Assembly (NCBI GenBank): GCA_000435515.1
Contig: FR884182.1
Location: 15,577-79,576 of the forward strand
Origin: Firmicutes bacterium CAG:582
GTDB taxonomy: Bacteria; Bacillota_I; Bacilli_A; RF39; UBA660
Reading direction: 5' to 3'
DNA length: 64,000 nucleotides
The position numbers and the translations under genes were made by a program. Numbering within the stretch: position 1 is the first letter of the stretch; each line of letters opens with the position of its first letter. Below the pieces are notes generated by a model that saw nothing but the letters and a program-made list of their open reading frames with translations, had not been told where the DNA came from and searched no databases. Shown in pieces: positions 24,906 to 34,100 of the stretch.

Positions 24906-25916
24906 TTAAATCTTATAAAGGTCATTTTTACCAAAAGTAATTGTTATTTCAAAATATTTATTTTCTTCACTTGTTGCACTTATTTTATGTCCAAGTTTTT
25001 CAATGAGTTTTTTACTTATGTAAAGACCAAATCCAGTTGAATTGCGCATCTTTCTTCCGTTTTCTCCAGTAAATGATTTATCAAAAACGTGTTTTAAATC
25101 ACTGGCATTTACACCTATTCCATTGTCTTTAATATGTAAAGTCGTCTCTTTTTCATTATCTTCAATATAAAACATAATATATGAATTCCTACTATTATCA
25201 GAATACTTAATAGAATTATTAATTATTTGATTAAGAATGAATACAAGCCATTTTGAATCGGTTAAAACTTTAACATTTTTAACATCAACAGTAACATCAA
25301 TATGATTTTCAAGTATAGAATCTTTATTTTTTAAAAGCACTTCATTAATAATTTTATCCATACTTGCTTCTTTAATTAAAAAATCTTTTTCAGCGTAGTT
25401 ACTTCTAACATAATAAAGGATTTGATCAGTTAAATTATCTAAACTATTTAATTGATCTAAAAAATTCTTATTAATAGTTTTATTGTTATGGTACATAAGC
25501 ATAAGCCCTGCTATAGGTATTTTTATCTCATGAATCCACATCTCCACATATTCTTTAAAGTCTTCTGTTTCATTTCGGTAATTGTTGATATTCTCCATCA
25601 TTGACTTATCAATTTTATATAAAGCATCATAAAACACTTTTCCATCTAAAAATTCAGGTTCTTCTAAAGTCTCTAAAATCAAATATTTTTTATCCAATAA
25701 ATTCAAGTTATTTAGAAAGTTATCATAATATTTTTTCCTTTTCAAATAAAAAGTAAAAAAGTCGACAATAAAATAAATACTCAATAAACTCAAAACCATA
25801 ATAGTTAAATATTTATTTACACCAAATAAATCAAGTAGAAATAATAAAATGATAACTAATATTATAAATAGTATTATATTTTCTTTTTTTTCTTTTATAT
25901 ATGTTCCTATATTCAT
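24906..25916 (-). CDS. BceS-type intramembrane-sensing histidine kinase
   Basis: 336 residues. Two membrane helices (about 13-30 and 35-58) with almost no loop between, the mark of intramembrane-sensing kinases that sense through the ABC transporter. The phospho-acceptor His129 is in WIHEIKIP; N-box NQIINNSIKYSD, G1 DNGIGV and G2 STGFGLYISKKL are intact. It overlaps bceR by four bases (ATGA). Confidence 0.9.
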   Translation of the reverse strand: MNIGTYIKEKKENIILFIILVIILLFLLDLFGVNKYLTIMVLSLLSIYFIVDFFTFYLKRKKYYDNFLNNLNLLDKKYLILETLEEPEFLDGKVFYDALYKIDKSMMENINNYRNETEDFKEYVEMWIHEIKIPIAGLMLMYHNNKTINKNFLDQLNSLDNLTDQILYYVRSNYAEKDFLIKEASMDKIINEVLLKNKDSILENHIDVTVDVKNVKVLTDSKWLVFILNQIINNSIKYSDNSRNSYIMFYIEDNEKETTLHIKDNGIGVNASDLKHVFDKSFTGENGRKMRNSTGFGLYISKKLIEKLGHKISATSEENKYFEITITFGKNDLYKI

Positions 25917-26575
25917 AACAAGATATACCCTAGCCCCTTCTTAGTTTCAATTGCATCATTTAATGAAGCATCACTTAGTTTACTTCTTAAACGGCTTATA
26001 TTAACTGTTAAAGCATTATCATTAACATATTCGTCATTATTCCAAAGAGTCGTCATAATTTCATCTCTAGATACAATCTTACCCAAATTGTCAAACAAAC
26101 ACATAAATATTATCATTTCGTTTTTAGTAAGTTCAATTACTTTATCACCACTTTCCAACTCACAACGCGATTTATTAATAAAAAATCCTCGATACATCTT
26201 ATTTTGTTCTGTATTATCACATCTTTTTAATACAGATTGAATTCTTAATATTAAAATATTAGGATTATAAGGCTTCGTTATATAATCATCTGCTCCATAA
26301 GTGATTGATAAAGCCTCATCAAGCTCATTATTGTTGCTAGTAACCATAATAACAGGAATATTGCTCTTTTCTCTTATTTTTTTTAATACTTCTTTACCAT
26401 TTAAGCATGGAATATTGATATCAAGCAAAACTAAATCAGCGTTACTTGCAAGTAAAGACTCATCAACATTTGAAAAATCTTCAACACAATAAGCATCATA
26501 GTTGGCATTTTTAAGAAGACGAACTAGTTCTTTTCTAATTGTTTCATCATCTTCTACTATAGCAATTTTCTTCAT
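25913..26575 (-). CDS. BceR-type response regulator
   Basis: 220 residues of the OmpR/PhoB class. Receiver: acidic pair Asp9-Asp10, phospho-acceptor Asp52 in LVLLDINIP, Lys101 in TKPYNP. The C-terminal winged helix has RLRSKLSD and the GLGYIL hairpin. It should bind the palindrome upstream of bceAB. The ribosome site is GGAGG before the ATG, and a TG-extended TATAAT is at 26594-26602 on the minus strand. Confidence 0.9.
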   Translation of the reverse strand: MKKIAIVEDDETIRKELVRLLKNANYDAYCVEDFSNVDESLLASNADLVLLDINIPCLNGKEVLKKIREKSNIPVIMVTSNNNELDEALSITYGADDYITKPYNPNILILRIQSVLKRCDNTEQNKMYRGFFINKSRCELESGDKVIELTKNEMIIFMCLFDNLGKIVSRDEIMTTLWNNDEYVNDNALTVNISRLRSKLSDASLNDAIETKKGLGYILL

Positions 26576-26593
26576 AGTTTCCTCCGTTACTTT

Positions 26594-26602
26594 ATTATAT
26601 CA
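26594..26602 (-). promoter_or_regulatory. Extended -10 promoter of bceRS
   Basis: TGATATAAT on the minus strand, 18 bases before the bceR ATG, with an upstream A/T-rich stretch and no clear -35. Confidence 0.55.
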
Positions 26603-26617
26603 AATTTTTTAGCTTTT

Positions 26618-27529
26618 CTACCTTACTTTTTTGTAATGTTTTTTATCTTCATACATAGCTTCATCAGCTATTTTAGTTAAATCATTTAAACTTAAGTTTT
26701 TTTCTTTATAAGCAACCCCTATAGCGCAACTGTATTTGGTTTTATTCATTCTTTCTTTAAGTTTTTTTACAAATTCTTCAATTTCTAATTTATTTGTATT
26801 GTAACAAACAATTAAAAACTCGTCTCCTCCTACTCGATATAAACGCATATCCTTTAAAATCATTTCTTTTATCAATTCTACTAAAGTCAAAATAGCCTTA
26901 TCTCCCTCATAATGGCCTAAAGTGTCATTTATTATCTTCAAATTATTTAAATCTATACTGATTATTGCATTAATTTGATTTCTGTTTTTATTTAAATCTC
27001 TTTTTAAAGGTTTTCTATTTAATGTATCTGTAAGTTCATCTTTTATATAGAAGTCGCATATTAAATATATAAAGTAAAATAATGTAAAGAAAGTGTTTCC
27101 TATATATAATTTATCTACTAAAAGGGAGATAATTAGAAAAATATATAAAACAGCACGTATATTATTATCATATTTTGGGTTATTTAAATAACTATGTAAC
27201 TCAATAGCAACTAAAAATACTATATAGCTAAAGAATACATCGGTTTTATTAAATATAAAATAGGAAATTATTAAAATAAAATTTGAAATAAAAATTAATT
27301 TTCTTGTTTTTATTGTATAAAAAGAATATAAGATAAAATTTAATAAATATAAAAAACTAGTGAAATAAGCTCCATTTAAAAATAATAAAAACTCAAATAC
27401 GTTAAGAAAAAACATAATATTAATAATCAATTTATTGGTTGTGTCCTTTAAATAAAAAATAAATGAATAATAGATAATCATTATAAAGATAAAAAAGACG
27501 AAATAATTATTTACAAATATATCAAACAT
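26618..27529 (-). CDS. Membrane diguanylate cyclase (GGDEF protein)
   Basis: 303 residues with about six N-terminal membrane helices (to about residue 160) and a cytosolic GGDEF domain: DELTDTLNRKPL, SIDLNNLKIINDTLGH, then an intact RVGGDEF motif at about 230-236. This is the sequence of an active cyclase that makes c-di-GMP from two GTP. The inhibitory RxxD site five residues upstream of GGDEF is absent. It is immediately upstream of bceRS, but that pair has its own promoter. Confidence 0.88.
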   Translation of the reverse strand: MFDIFVNNYFVFFIFIMIIYYSFIFYLKDTTNKLIINIMFFLNVFEFLLFLNGAYFTSFLYLLNFILYSFYTIKTRKLIFISNFILIISYFIFNKTDVFFSYIVFLVAIELHSYLNNPKYDNNIRAVLYIFLIISLLVDKLYIGNTFFTLFYFIYLICDFYIKDELTDTLNRKPLKRDLNKNRNQINAIISIDLNNLKIINDTLGHYEGDKAILTLVELIKEMILKDMRLYRVGGDEFLIVCYNTNKLEIEEFVKKLKERMNKTKYSCAIGVAYKEKNLSLNDLTKIADEAMYEDKKHYKKVR

Positions 27530-27551
27530 TTAATCACCCTAATTAATAATA

Positions 27552-27581
27552 TTAAAAAGGAAGCAAATAATTACTTCCTTT
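27552..27581 (-). terminator. Terminator after the second paralogue
   Basis: An 8-bp stem AAAGGAAG/CTTCCTTT (27556-27563 with 27574-27581) with the stop codon inside the loop and a short T-run after it on the minus strand. Confidence 0.75.
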
Positions 27582-28731
27582 CTAATAATTGTCTTTCGTA
27601 TTCATAAGACGCTAACTTATTACTATATTGCAATTTACTTAGTTCCTCGTTTATTCCCATAATCCAATATTCTTTATCCTCTTCGGTAGTACAATTTTCT
27701 ATTTCTTTCATATATTCAAATACTTGATTAAGCTCTTCCCCAAAGTAAAATTCAAATTCTTCTATATGATTTTTAAAATAATCATAAGTGTATGTTTTGC
27801 TTAACATTTCAGTTGCTTTTAAAAAATCTGCAATTTTATATTGCTCTAAACCGATACGCACCATTAAAGATGCAATATGTTCACGTTCTTCACTTGTTAA
27901 ATCATCACTAATAAGTTCTCTTGTATATAAATTATAATATCTTTTGATTTCTTTTAATATTTTTTTATATTCCTTATCGGTGATAAGATTATCTTTTAAT
28001 TGATGGTTTTCCTTTTTTGAAGAATACACAAATGTATTATTAGTTCTTTTATTATATTTATCAGTTAATATTTTTCTTATTTCCTGAGCAAATATGTGTG
28101 ATACACGTAATCTAATAAAACTTACGTAAACAACATCAATATCTTCTTTAGTAAATGTCTCTTTTTTGTCAAAATAACTTGATCTAATTTTTTTTACACA
28201 ATCATTAATGTTCTTAAAATTGAAATAAACATTTAAATTCATACGACAAACATCTTTTTCTAAGTCTTTGTTATTGCATACTATTTCATGAACGTTCCTT
28301 GGTTTACCATTACAAAATTCAGAAAAATCGTTTAAATCAAAATATTTTCCTAAAAATGTTTTAAGCATTATTACATAATCAAAAGTGTTAGTTTCATTAT
28401 AATTAAACATTTTGTCAGGATAGTTTTCAACTAAATCAAGTAAAAATTTAGAAATAACTCTTGGATCAAAAGGAGATTTTTTTAATTCATCTGAAAACAT
28501 TTTAAACATATTAGTGCAACCAAAATAAACATTTTCATTTGTTTCCAAATAATCAGATAAAATAGATATTTCAAGGATTGATTTACTATAATCAATTCTT
28601 TCTTCATAGGTAAAATCTTGAATCTTTTTTATGGTATCTTCAATATTATAATTTCCATTTTCATCATTAAATGCTAAATTAAAGCTTCTTCTATGAAAAT
28701 ATTTTATTATTTGTTCAGTTCTCTTCTTCAT
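27571..28731 (-). CDS. Protein of unknown function, paralogue of its upstream neighbour
   Basis: 386 residues, no signal peptide or membrane segment, all helical by composition. The last 150 residues align closely with the neighbouring protein (28715-29887): EYKKILKEIKRYY, EHIASLMVRIGLEQYKI, KTYTYDYFKNHIEEFEFYF, YWIMGINEEL and the end YEYERQLLERK. The N-terminal halves are weaker but both contain NMFK-F. I recognise no family. The start overlaps the upstream gene by 17 bases. Confidence 0.6.
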   Translation of the reverse strand: MKKRTEQIIKYFHRRSFNLAFNDENGNYNIEDTIKKIQDFTYEERIDYSKSILEISILSDYLETNENVYFGCTNMFKMFSDELKKSPFDPRVISKFLLDLVENYPDKMFNYNETNTFDYVIMLKTFLGKYFDLNDFSEFCNGKPRNVHEIVCNNKDLEKDVCRMNLNVYFNFKNINDCVKKIRSSYFDKKETFTKEDIDVVYVSFIRLRVSHIFAQEIRKILTDKYNKRTNNTFVYSSKKENHQLKDNLITDKEYKKILKEIKRYYNLYTRELISDDLTSEEREHIASLMVRIGLEQYKIADFLKATEMLSKTYTYDYFKNHIEEFEFYFGEELNQVFEYMKEIENCTTEEDKEYWIMGINEELSKLQYSNKLASYEYERQLLERK

Positions 28732-29887
28732 TTTTATAACCTTTCCTTTTTATTAATTCTATTTCATATTCATAACTATATAATTTTCCATCAAGAGGTA
28801 AATTTTTAAGTTCTTCATTTATACCAGTTATCCAAAAGTTTTTATCTTCAGCTGTATCACTTTTTTTTATTTCTTCTAAATACTCATTAATGGTATCTAA
28901 AAAATCTTTATAATAAAATTCAAACTCGGCAGTATGATTTTTGAAATATTCATATGTATATGTTTTATCTGTTAAAGATGTTTTATTTAAAAAATCTATT
29001 ATTTGATATTGTTCTAAACCGATATGGATCATCAAAGATGCTATATATTCGCGTTGTTCATCGGTTATATCATTCATAACCAGTTCTCCGGTATTTGGAT
29101 TATAATATTTTTTTATTTCTTTTAATACATGTTTATAGTCTTTATCACTTATGTATTTACTTGATTTGCTGAAGTTATTAGTATTTCTTATAGCATCTTT
29201 GTGTTCGTCTACTTTACAGTTATCTTGCGCTAACATAACATTTCTCTTTATTAAAGTCTTATAAACTATATTACTAATTTTTAATGATACTCCAGATAAA
29301 AATAAAGTAACAGCAATATCATTTATATCATCACTGTTTAATCTCTCCAGTTTAGAAATACGTTTTTCTCTTATTTCTCGGCAATTATTTATAATTGAAT
29401 CTAAATCGAATAAGACAAAATCTGTTATATCTTTGTTATTTTCAAGAGCCATAAAGAATGGATTCCCGTCCATATTTAAAAGACTATAGAAACATAGTGG
29501 AGATATTTTCTTGTTTTCTTTTATAAAATAAGTGTCAAAAAAGTCAATATAATTTAAATCATCTTTCTTATCTGGATTATCTTGCAATTGGGAATATTGT
29601 TCAACCAATTCTAGCATGAAATCGGTTACAATTTCCTCATCATAATCAATCGTATTAAAGTATTCTGAAAATCTTTTGAACATATTTGTAGTTATCAATA
29701 TCGCATTTTGTTGTTGAGTTAAAAAATTATATAAAAATAAAGGAAGAACACGATCTCTAACGAAATCATTTTTTTCATCATTCATTAAGTATTTAGCTCC
29801 AATTTCCCCACTAGGATTTTTATCTACAATTAATACCTGTTTTTCATTTCTTAAATAATTAACTACTTTAACAATACACTTTTTCAA
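28715..29887 (-). CDS. Protein of unknown function, tandem paralogue
   Basis: 390 residues. The start is a TTG at 29887 with a strong GGAGGGG upstream; an ATG further out would sit before this ribosome site. Conserved segments shared with the next gene are KEIKKYYNPNTGEL, EYIASLMIHIGLEQYQII, KTYTYEYFKNHTAEFEFYY and FWITGINEEL. The pair arose by tandem duplication and has diverged to roughly half identity in the C-terminal part, judged by eye. Function unknown; a helical scaffold or immunity role cannot be excluded. Confidence 0.6.
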   Translation of the reverse strand: MKKCIVKVVNYLRNEKQVLIVDKNPSGEIGAKYLMNDEKNDFVRDRVLPLFLYNFLTQQQNAILITTNMFKRFSEYFNTIDYDEEIVTDFMLELVEQYSQLQDNPDKKDDLNYIDFFDTYFIKENKKISPLCFYSLLNMDGNPFFMALENNKDITDFVLFDLDSIINNCREIREKRISKLERLNSDDINDIAVTLFLSGVSLKISNIVYKTLIKRNVMLAQDNCKVDEHKDAIRNTNNFSKSSKYISDKDYKHVLKEIKKYYNPNTGELVMNDITDEQREYIASLMIHIGLEQYQIIDFLNKTSLTDKTYTYEYFKNHTAEFEFYYKDFLDTINEYLEEIKKSDTAEDKNFWITGINEELKNLPLDGKLYSYEYEIELIKRKGYKNEEEN

Positions 29888-29956
29888 ATTTACCCCTCCG
29901 CAACATGAAGTGTATTGTATCAAATTAATAATTCTTAGTCAAATTTTAACTTTTTT

Positions 29957-30505
29957 TTATAAAATGTTTGTAAGCAGAATCTTGATTCCTAGAGATATTA
30001 AAATAATTCCTCCAATTGTTTTTGATATAGAGGAATATTTGCTACCTATTTTTGATCCTAATATACATCCTATATATGTTGTAATGAATGTTATACTGAA
30101 ATTTAAGATAGACGATAAAATAATATTAAGATTTAAAAGAGCATAGGAAATACCAACTGAAAAAGCATCCATGCTTATAGAAACTGATAAAAGAAACATA
30201 ATTTTAAAACCAAGAGAATCATTTAATTGAACTACGTCGTCTTTTTCTCTTATCATACTTATTCCTAAAAATGAAAGAATAAAAAACGAAATATAATAAG
30301 CAACACTGAAAAGTTTCATAGAAATTATATTACCAAGATAATACCCTAGTATTGGCATGATTGTTTGAAATATTGAAAACCAAATTGAAGTTATTATAGA
30401 GCTTTTGTATAAATTATTATTAAACTCAATTCCTTTACATAAGGATGTTGCAAAAGAATCCATGCTTAGAGAAAAAGATAAGACAATTAATTCAATTATA
30501 TTCAC
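29957..30505 (-). CDS. mntP: MntP-type manganese efflux pump
   Basis: 182 residues with six membrane helices in two halves. Each half has the acidic motif of the family: SLSMDSFATSL (residues 12-22) and VSISMDAFSVGI in the second half. MntP exports Mn(II). The start is GTG with AGGTGA before it. No yybP-ykoY manganese riboswitch is visible in the short upstream gap, so regulation is not apparent. Confidence 0.85.
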   Translation of the reverse strand: MNIIELIVLSFSLSMDSFATSLCKGIEFNNNLYKSSIITSIWFSIFQTIMPILGYYLGNIISMKLFSVAYYISFFILSFLGISMIREKDDVVQLNDSLGFKIMFLLSVSISMDAFSVGISYALLNLNIILSSILNFSITFITTYIGCILGSKIGSKYSSISKTIGGIILISLGIKILLTNIL

Positions 30506-30536
30506 AAATTATCACCTATAAAAATATATTCTTAAA

Positions 30537-30561
30537 TAAAAAAAGTAGTATAAAACTACTT
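30537..30561 (-). terminator. Terminator of the gene at 30556
   Basis: A 7-bp stem AAGTAGT/ACTACTT (30543-30549 with 30555-30561) that spans the stop codon, followed on the minus strand by a T-run. Confidence 0.75.
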
Positions 30562-31065
30562 ACTTAATTTAAAATCTTCTAAAGTAAATTCACTTTCTGA
30601 TTTATAACCGGTTAATTTTTTTAAATTCGTTATTTCTTTAACTGTAACTAAATAGTTGAATGTTGTTAAAGTTGAAGTTATAACTGCTAGAGAAAAGAAA
30701 ATGATGCTCATAAGAAATAGAAAATAATTTCCGATAAAGAATGTTAGGCATATAAGTGTACCAAATCCAATTATAGCGATAAGATTAACTAACAATACTG
30801 CTAATCTTTCTTTATAATTGCTTTCATATTCATCAATTTTTCTTTGAATATTTATTTTGTTTTGAACAACAGCTTTATTTAATTTTGAAATATTACTTTT
30901 AGTATTTTTTACAATTCTATAATCTCCAGTTGAAGAAAATATTTTTATTTTATCATCTTCAATTTTATATTCAACTATATATTTTTTATATCTTTTGTTA
31001 AAGAAATTTTGATATTTTTCTTTTAACTTATTTAGTTTTACTTTGATTATTTCTACTATTTTCAA
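30556..31065 (-). CDS. Small membrane protein of unknown function
   Basis: 169 residues: a basic N-terminal helix, a short beta segment (YIVEYKIEDDKIKIFSS), then two adjacent membrane helices (about 90-108 and 113-134) and a soluble tail. The start is a TTG with GAGGAGGGG, the same arrangement as at 29887. I do not recognise a family. Confidence 0.5.
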   Translation of the reverse strand: MKIVEIIKVKLNKLKEKYQNFFNKRYKKYIVEYKIEDDKIKIFSSTGDYRIVKNTKSNISKLNKAVVQNKINIQRKIDEYESNYKERLAVLLVNLIAIIGFGTLICLTFFIGNYFLFLMSIIFFSLAVITSTLTTFNYLVTVKEITNLKKLTGYKSESEFTLEDFKLSK

Positions 31066-31142
31066 GTTTACCCCTCCTCATTAATTGTTCTATATAATAA
31101 CACATATTAAAAAGTTATTCAAGAACATAGAATTAATGCATG

Positions 31143-31169
31143 AAAAAAGAGATGAAAATTCATCTCTTT
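31143..31169 (-). terminator. Terminator of the giant surface protein gene
   Basis: An 11-bp stem (31146-31156 with 31159-31169) overlapping the stop codon by two bases, with a T-run on the minus strand. Confidence 0.85.
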
Positions 31170-34100
31170 AACTTAATGACATTAGAGTAATACGTGCGTA
31201 TCCATTGCCAGATTGAACACCTGAACCCGGAGTATTGCTTAATGCATAAGCGGGGTTGATATAATTGCTTCCACCTGTTGATGCATGATTTGTTTGACCA
31301 CAACTCAATGAATAGAATGTTTTATAGTATGTATGATTGCTTGTGTATAGGTTTGATGGAACTTGGTTTCCTACACCAACGGCACCGGCTGTTGATTTTC
31401 CACAACTTCCACAAAAGTTTACCCAAACACGATCATACCATTCTTTTCCGACATCAGTAGATGAATCTCCACAAGCTGAATGATGTGTATCATAAAATTG
31501 CGTATAGATATGTGCACTTCTACCACAAACTGGACAGTTGAATACACCATTATCAACAGGAGAACCTGATTTATTATAAGTGACTGTACAAGTGAATGGT
31601 AGTGAGGCACTGTTGGTATAGCAACCATTGCTTGTTGAATAATAAGTCGTATTATTTGTTGTATAAGCATAACCTGAATGGATATGTGCGTGTCCGCTTT
31701 GTCCACCAGACCCACCGGCTCCTCCACCTGCATGTCCGGCTTGTCCTGCATTTCCTGATATATTTCCGGCTGTGCTACCACCGACACCTCCAGCTTGAGC
31801 TGATGTGGCTCCACCGCCTCCACCAGCAATCAAAAGAGTACCTTTAGTATTGGAATTTATGTAAGTCATTCCTCCACCAACTCCATATGCAGTAGCGCTT
31901 CCACCACTATTGTAACCATTTTGTCCTCCAGTTACTATAGTTAATGCTTCTCCTTTTGATAAGGTAAATGTTCCAGTCATGGAACCACCTTTACCTCCTA
32001 AAAGAGATCCATAATTTCCACCTTGGGCTCCCCACGTCTCTAATTTATATGTTCCAGCACATGGTGTTGAGAAACTTTGTGATCCACCAGTATACCCATA
32101 ATTCCATGTTTGACCAATGTTATATGGACATAAAGCAGCAGTTTTGATTGTACATGTACTTCCTTGAGCATTACTATTGTTGTTTATGGTTATTGTTTGA
32201 CTTCCTGTTGCACTTGTTCCGGTTGTTAATCCGCTTATTGTATATCCATTTGTACAACTTGCTGATTCTATGTAATAGTTGTTTGATGGTGTTATTGTTA
32301 CTTTTCCACTTCCAGCATAATTTATGTTTAATGATGTTGGATTTATTGTTACATTACTTCCATTTACACTTACTCCATAACTATTTACTTCCCATACAGC
32401 ATACATTGTTGTTGTTTTATTTAAGTAGTAGTTATATGATAAGGCATATTTTGTTCCGCTTAAACTTCCTTCTGCCCAACTTTTTAATGTATATCCTGTT
32501 TTACTGACATTATTTGGTAACACATATAAATGGTTAGATGCTCCATTTATACTATTATAGTATTGTGTTGTTGTTTGGGTTTCTGGTTGTGGACTTCCTC
32601 CACCTACATTATAGCTTAAGCTTATTGTTCGTTTATATACTGAATTTAAATTTAATGAATTTTTTAGATTTATCGTTGCACCTATTTTATAAGTTGCATC
32701 TGCTTCTCCTCTTGTTCCATCTGCTCTCCATCCTAATGCTGTATATGTGCTTATTGCATCTGGTGTAGGTATTGTATATTTTGGTATTGTTTCATGATCT
32801 CCTACATCACTTGTTATATATTCTACTGTATTTGTATTTGTTTTTATCGTATTACTTGCTCCTGTATGATAGTTTAAACTTACACTTCTTACATAATGTG
32901 CATAGTATGTTGTATTTTCACTTATTTTCATATTCGCATTTGTTGCTGTATATTTATTTGAACTCCACTCACTAAAAGCTGTTTCTTTATACATGTATGG
33001 TGTTAATGGTACTGTAACTGTACACTCACTTGCACCATTATATAAAATACATGAGCTTGTTAACACATCTATTTCTGATTCATTTCCATAATAGAATGTT
33101 CCTACTATTTGTTGTTTCTTTCGTGTTACTGAATAGAATATTTGATCACTTGCTATATCATAATAGAAATTGTTTGCTGCTATAACATTTGTTCCTCCTT
33201 GTGTTGTATCCCAACCATCCATTATATATCCACTTTTTGGTATTACTGTGCCAGTTTCTATTTTACATGTTGCATCATTGTTGTATTTATTACATGTTGT
33301 CTCACTTAATTTGTTTTCTCCTGCATTTGTATCTACCAATATCCATTTTGCTTTTACTTCCTTTTTATAGATTGCATATAAAGTTATATCATGGCTTGGC
33401 ATTTTGATTTCACTTTGTCCGACTGTTGCAGTTTTATTTTCATTCCATCCAACAAATGTATATCCTTCTTTTATTCCTCTTGGAGTTAAATCAATATTAT
33501 TTCCAAATGTTTCTTCTTCTACATGGCTTGTTACACTTGTTCCTCCATTGGTGCTATAATCGTACGTTATGTTGTAGGTATTTGCTTTCCATACAGCTAT
33601 GGCTTCCGTTGTTTTATTTATACTTATTGTACTTCCGTTTTTATATGTTTTATTATTTATTGACCATCCACTTAACTTATTTCCTTCTAAGCTTGTTACT
33701 CCATTTATTACTACATCTATGGACTTTTCTATGTTTGCTTCCGTTGTATTATAATAAACTTTCTTTGTTGTTGGAGTTATTTTTTCTTTTCCTCCGTTTT
33801 CATTATATATTAAGCTTATATCTTTTTTATAAACTCCGTTATATGTTTGATCTTCATATACTTTTATTATTTCTCCAAAACTATATGTTTTTCCTTCTGC
33901 CAATGAGTCTATTCTCCAGCCATCAGTTACGTATCCACTTATAGCATCTGGTGTATCAAGTTCAACATCTACTCCTAGGTTTGTTTTTCCACTTGTATTT
34001 GTTAAAATTTTGTCTTTATATATTTCACTTGATGTTACACTTCCAAAAACTCCACTTTTATAGTTTATTGTTAGTAGTTTTTCGTATACTGCATAATATG

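Noticed and set aside
29940..29970. Terminator-like repeat between mntP and the paralogue gene
   Set aside because: The T-run lies on the plus-strand side only and no plus-strand gene ends there; the stem needs a wobble pair.
30506..30536. yybP-ykoY manganese riboswitch before mntP
   Set aside because: The gap is too short and holds only the ribosome site and the previous gene's terminator.
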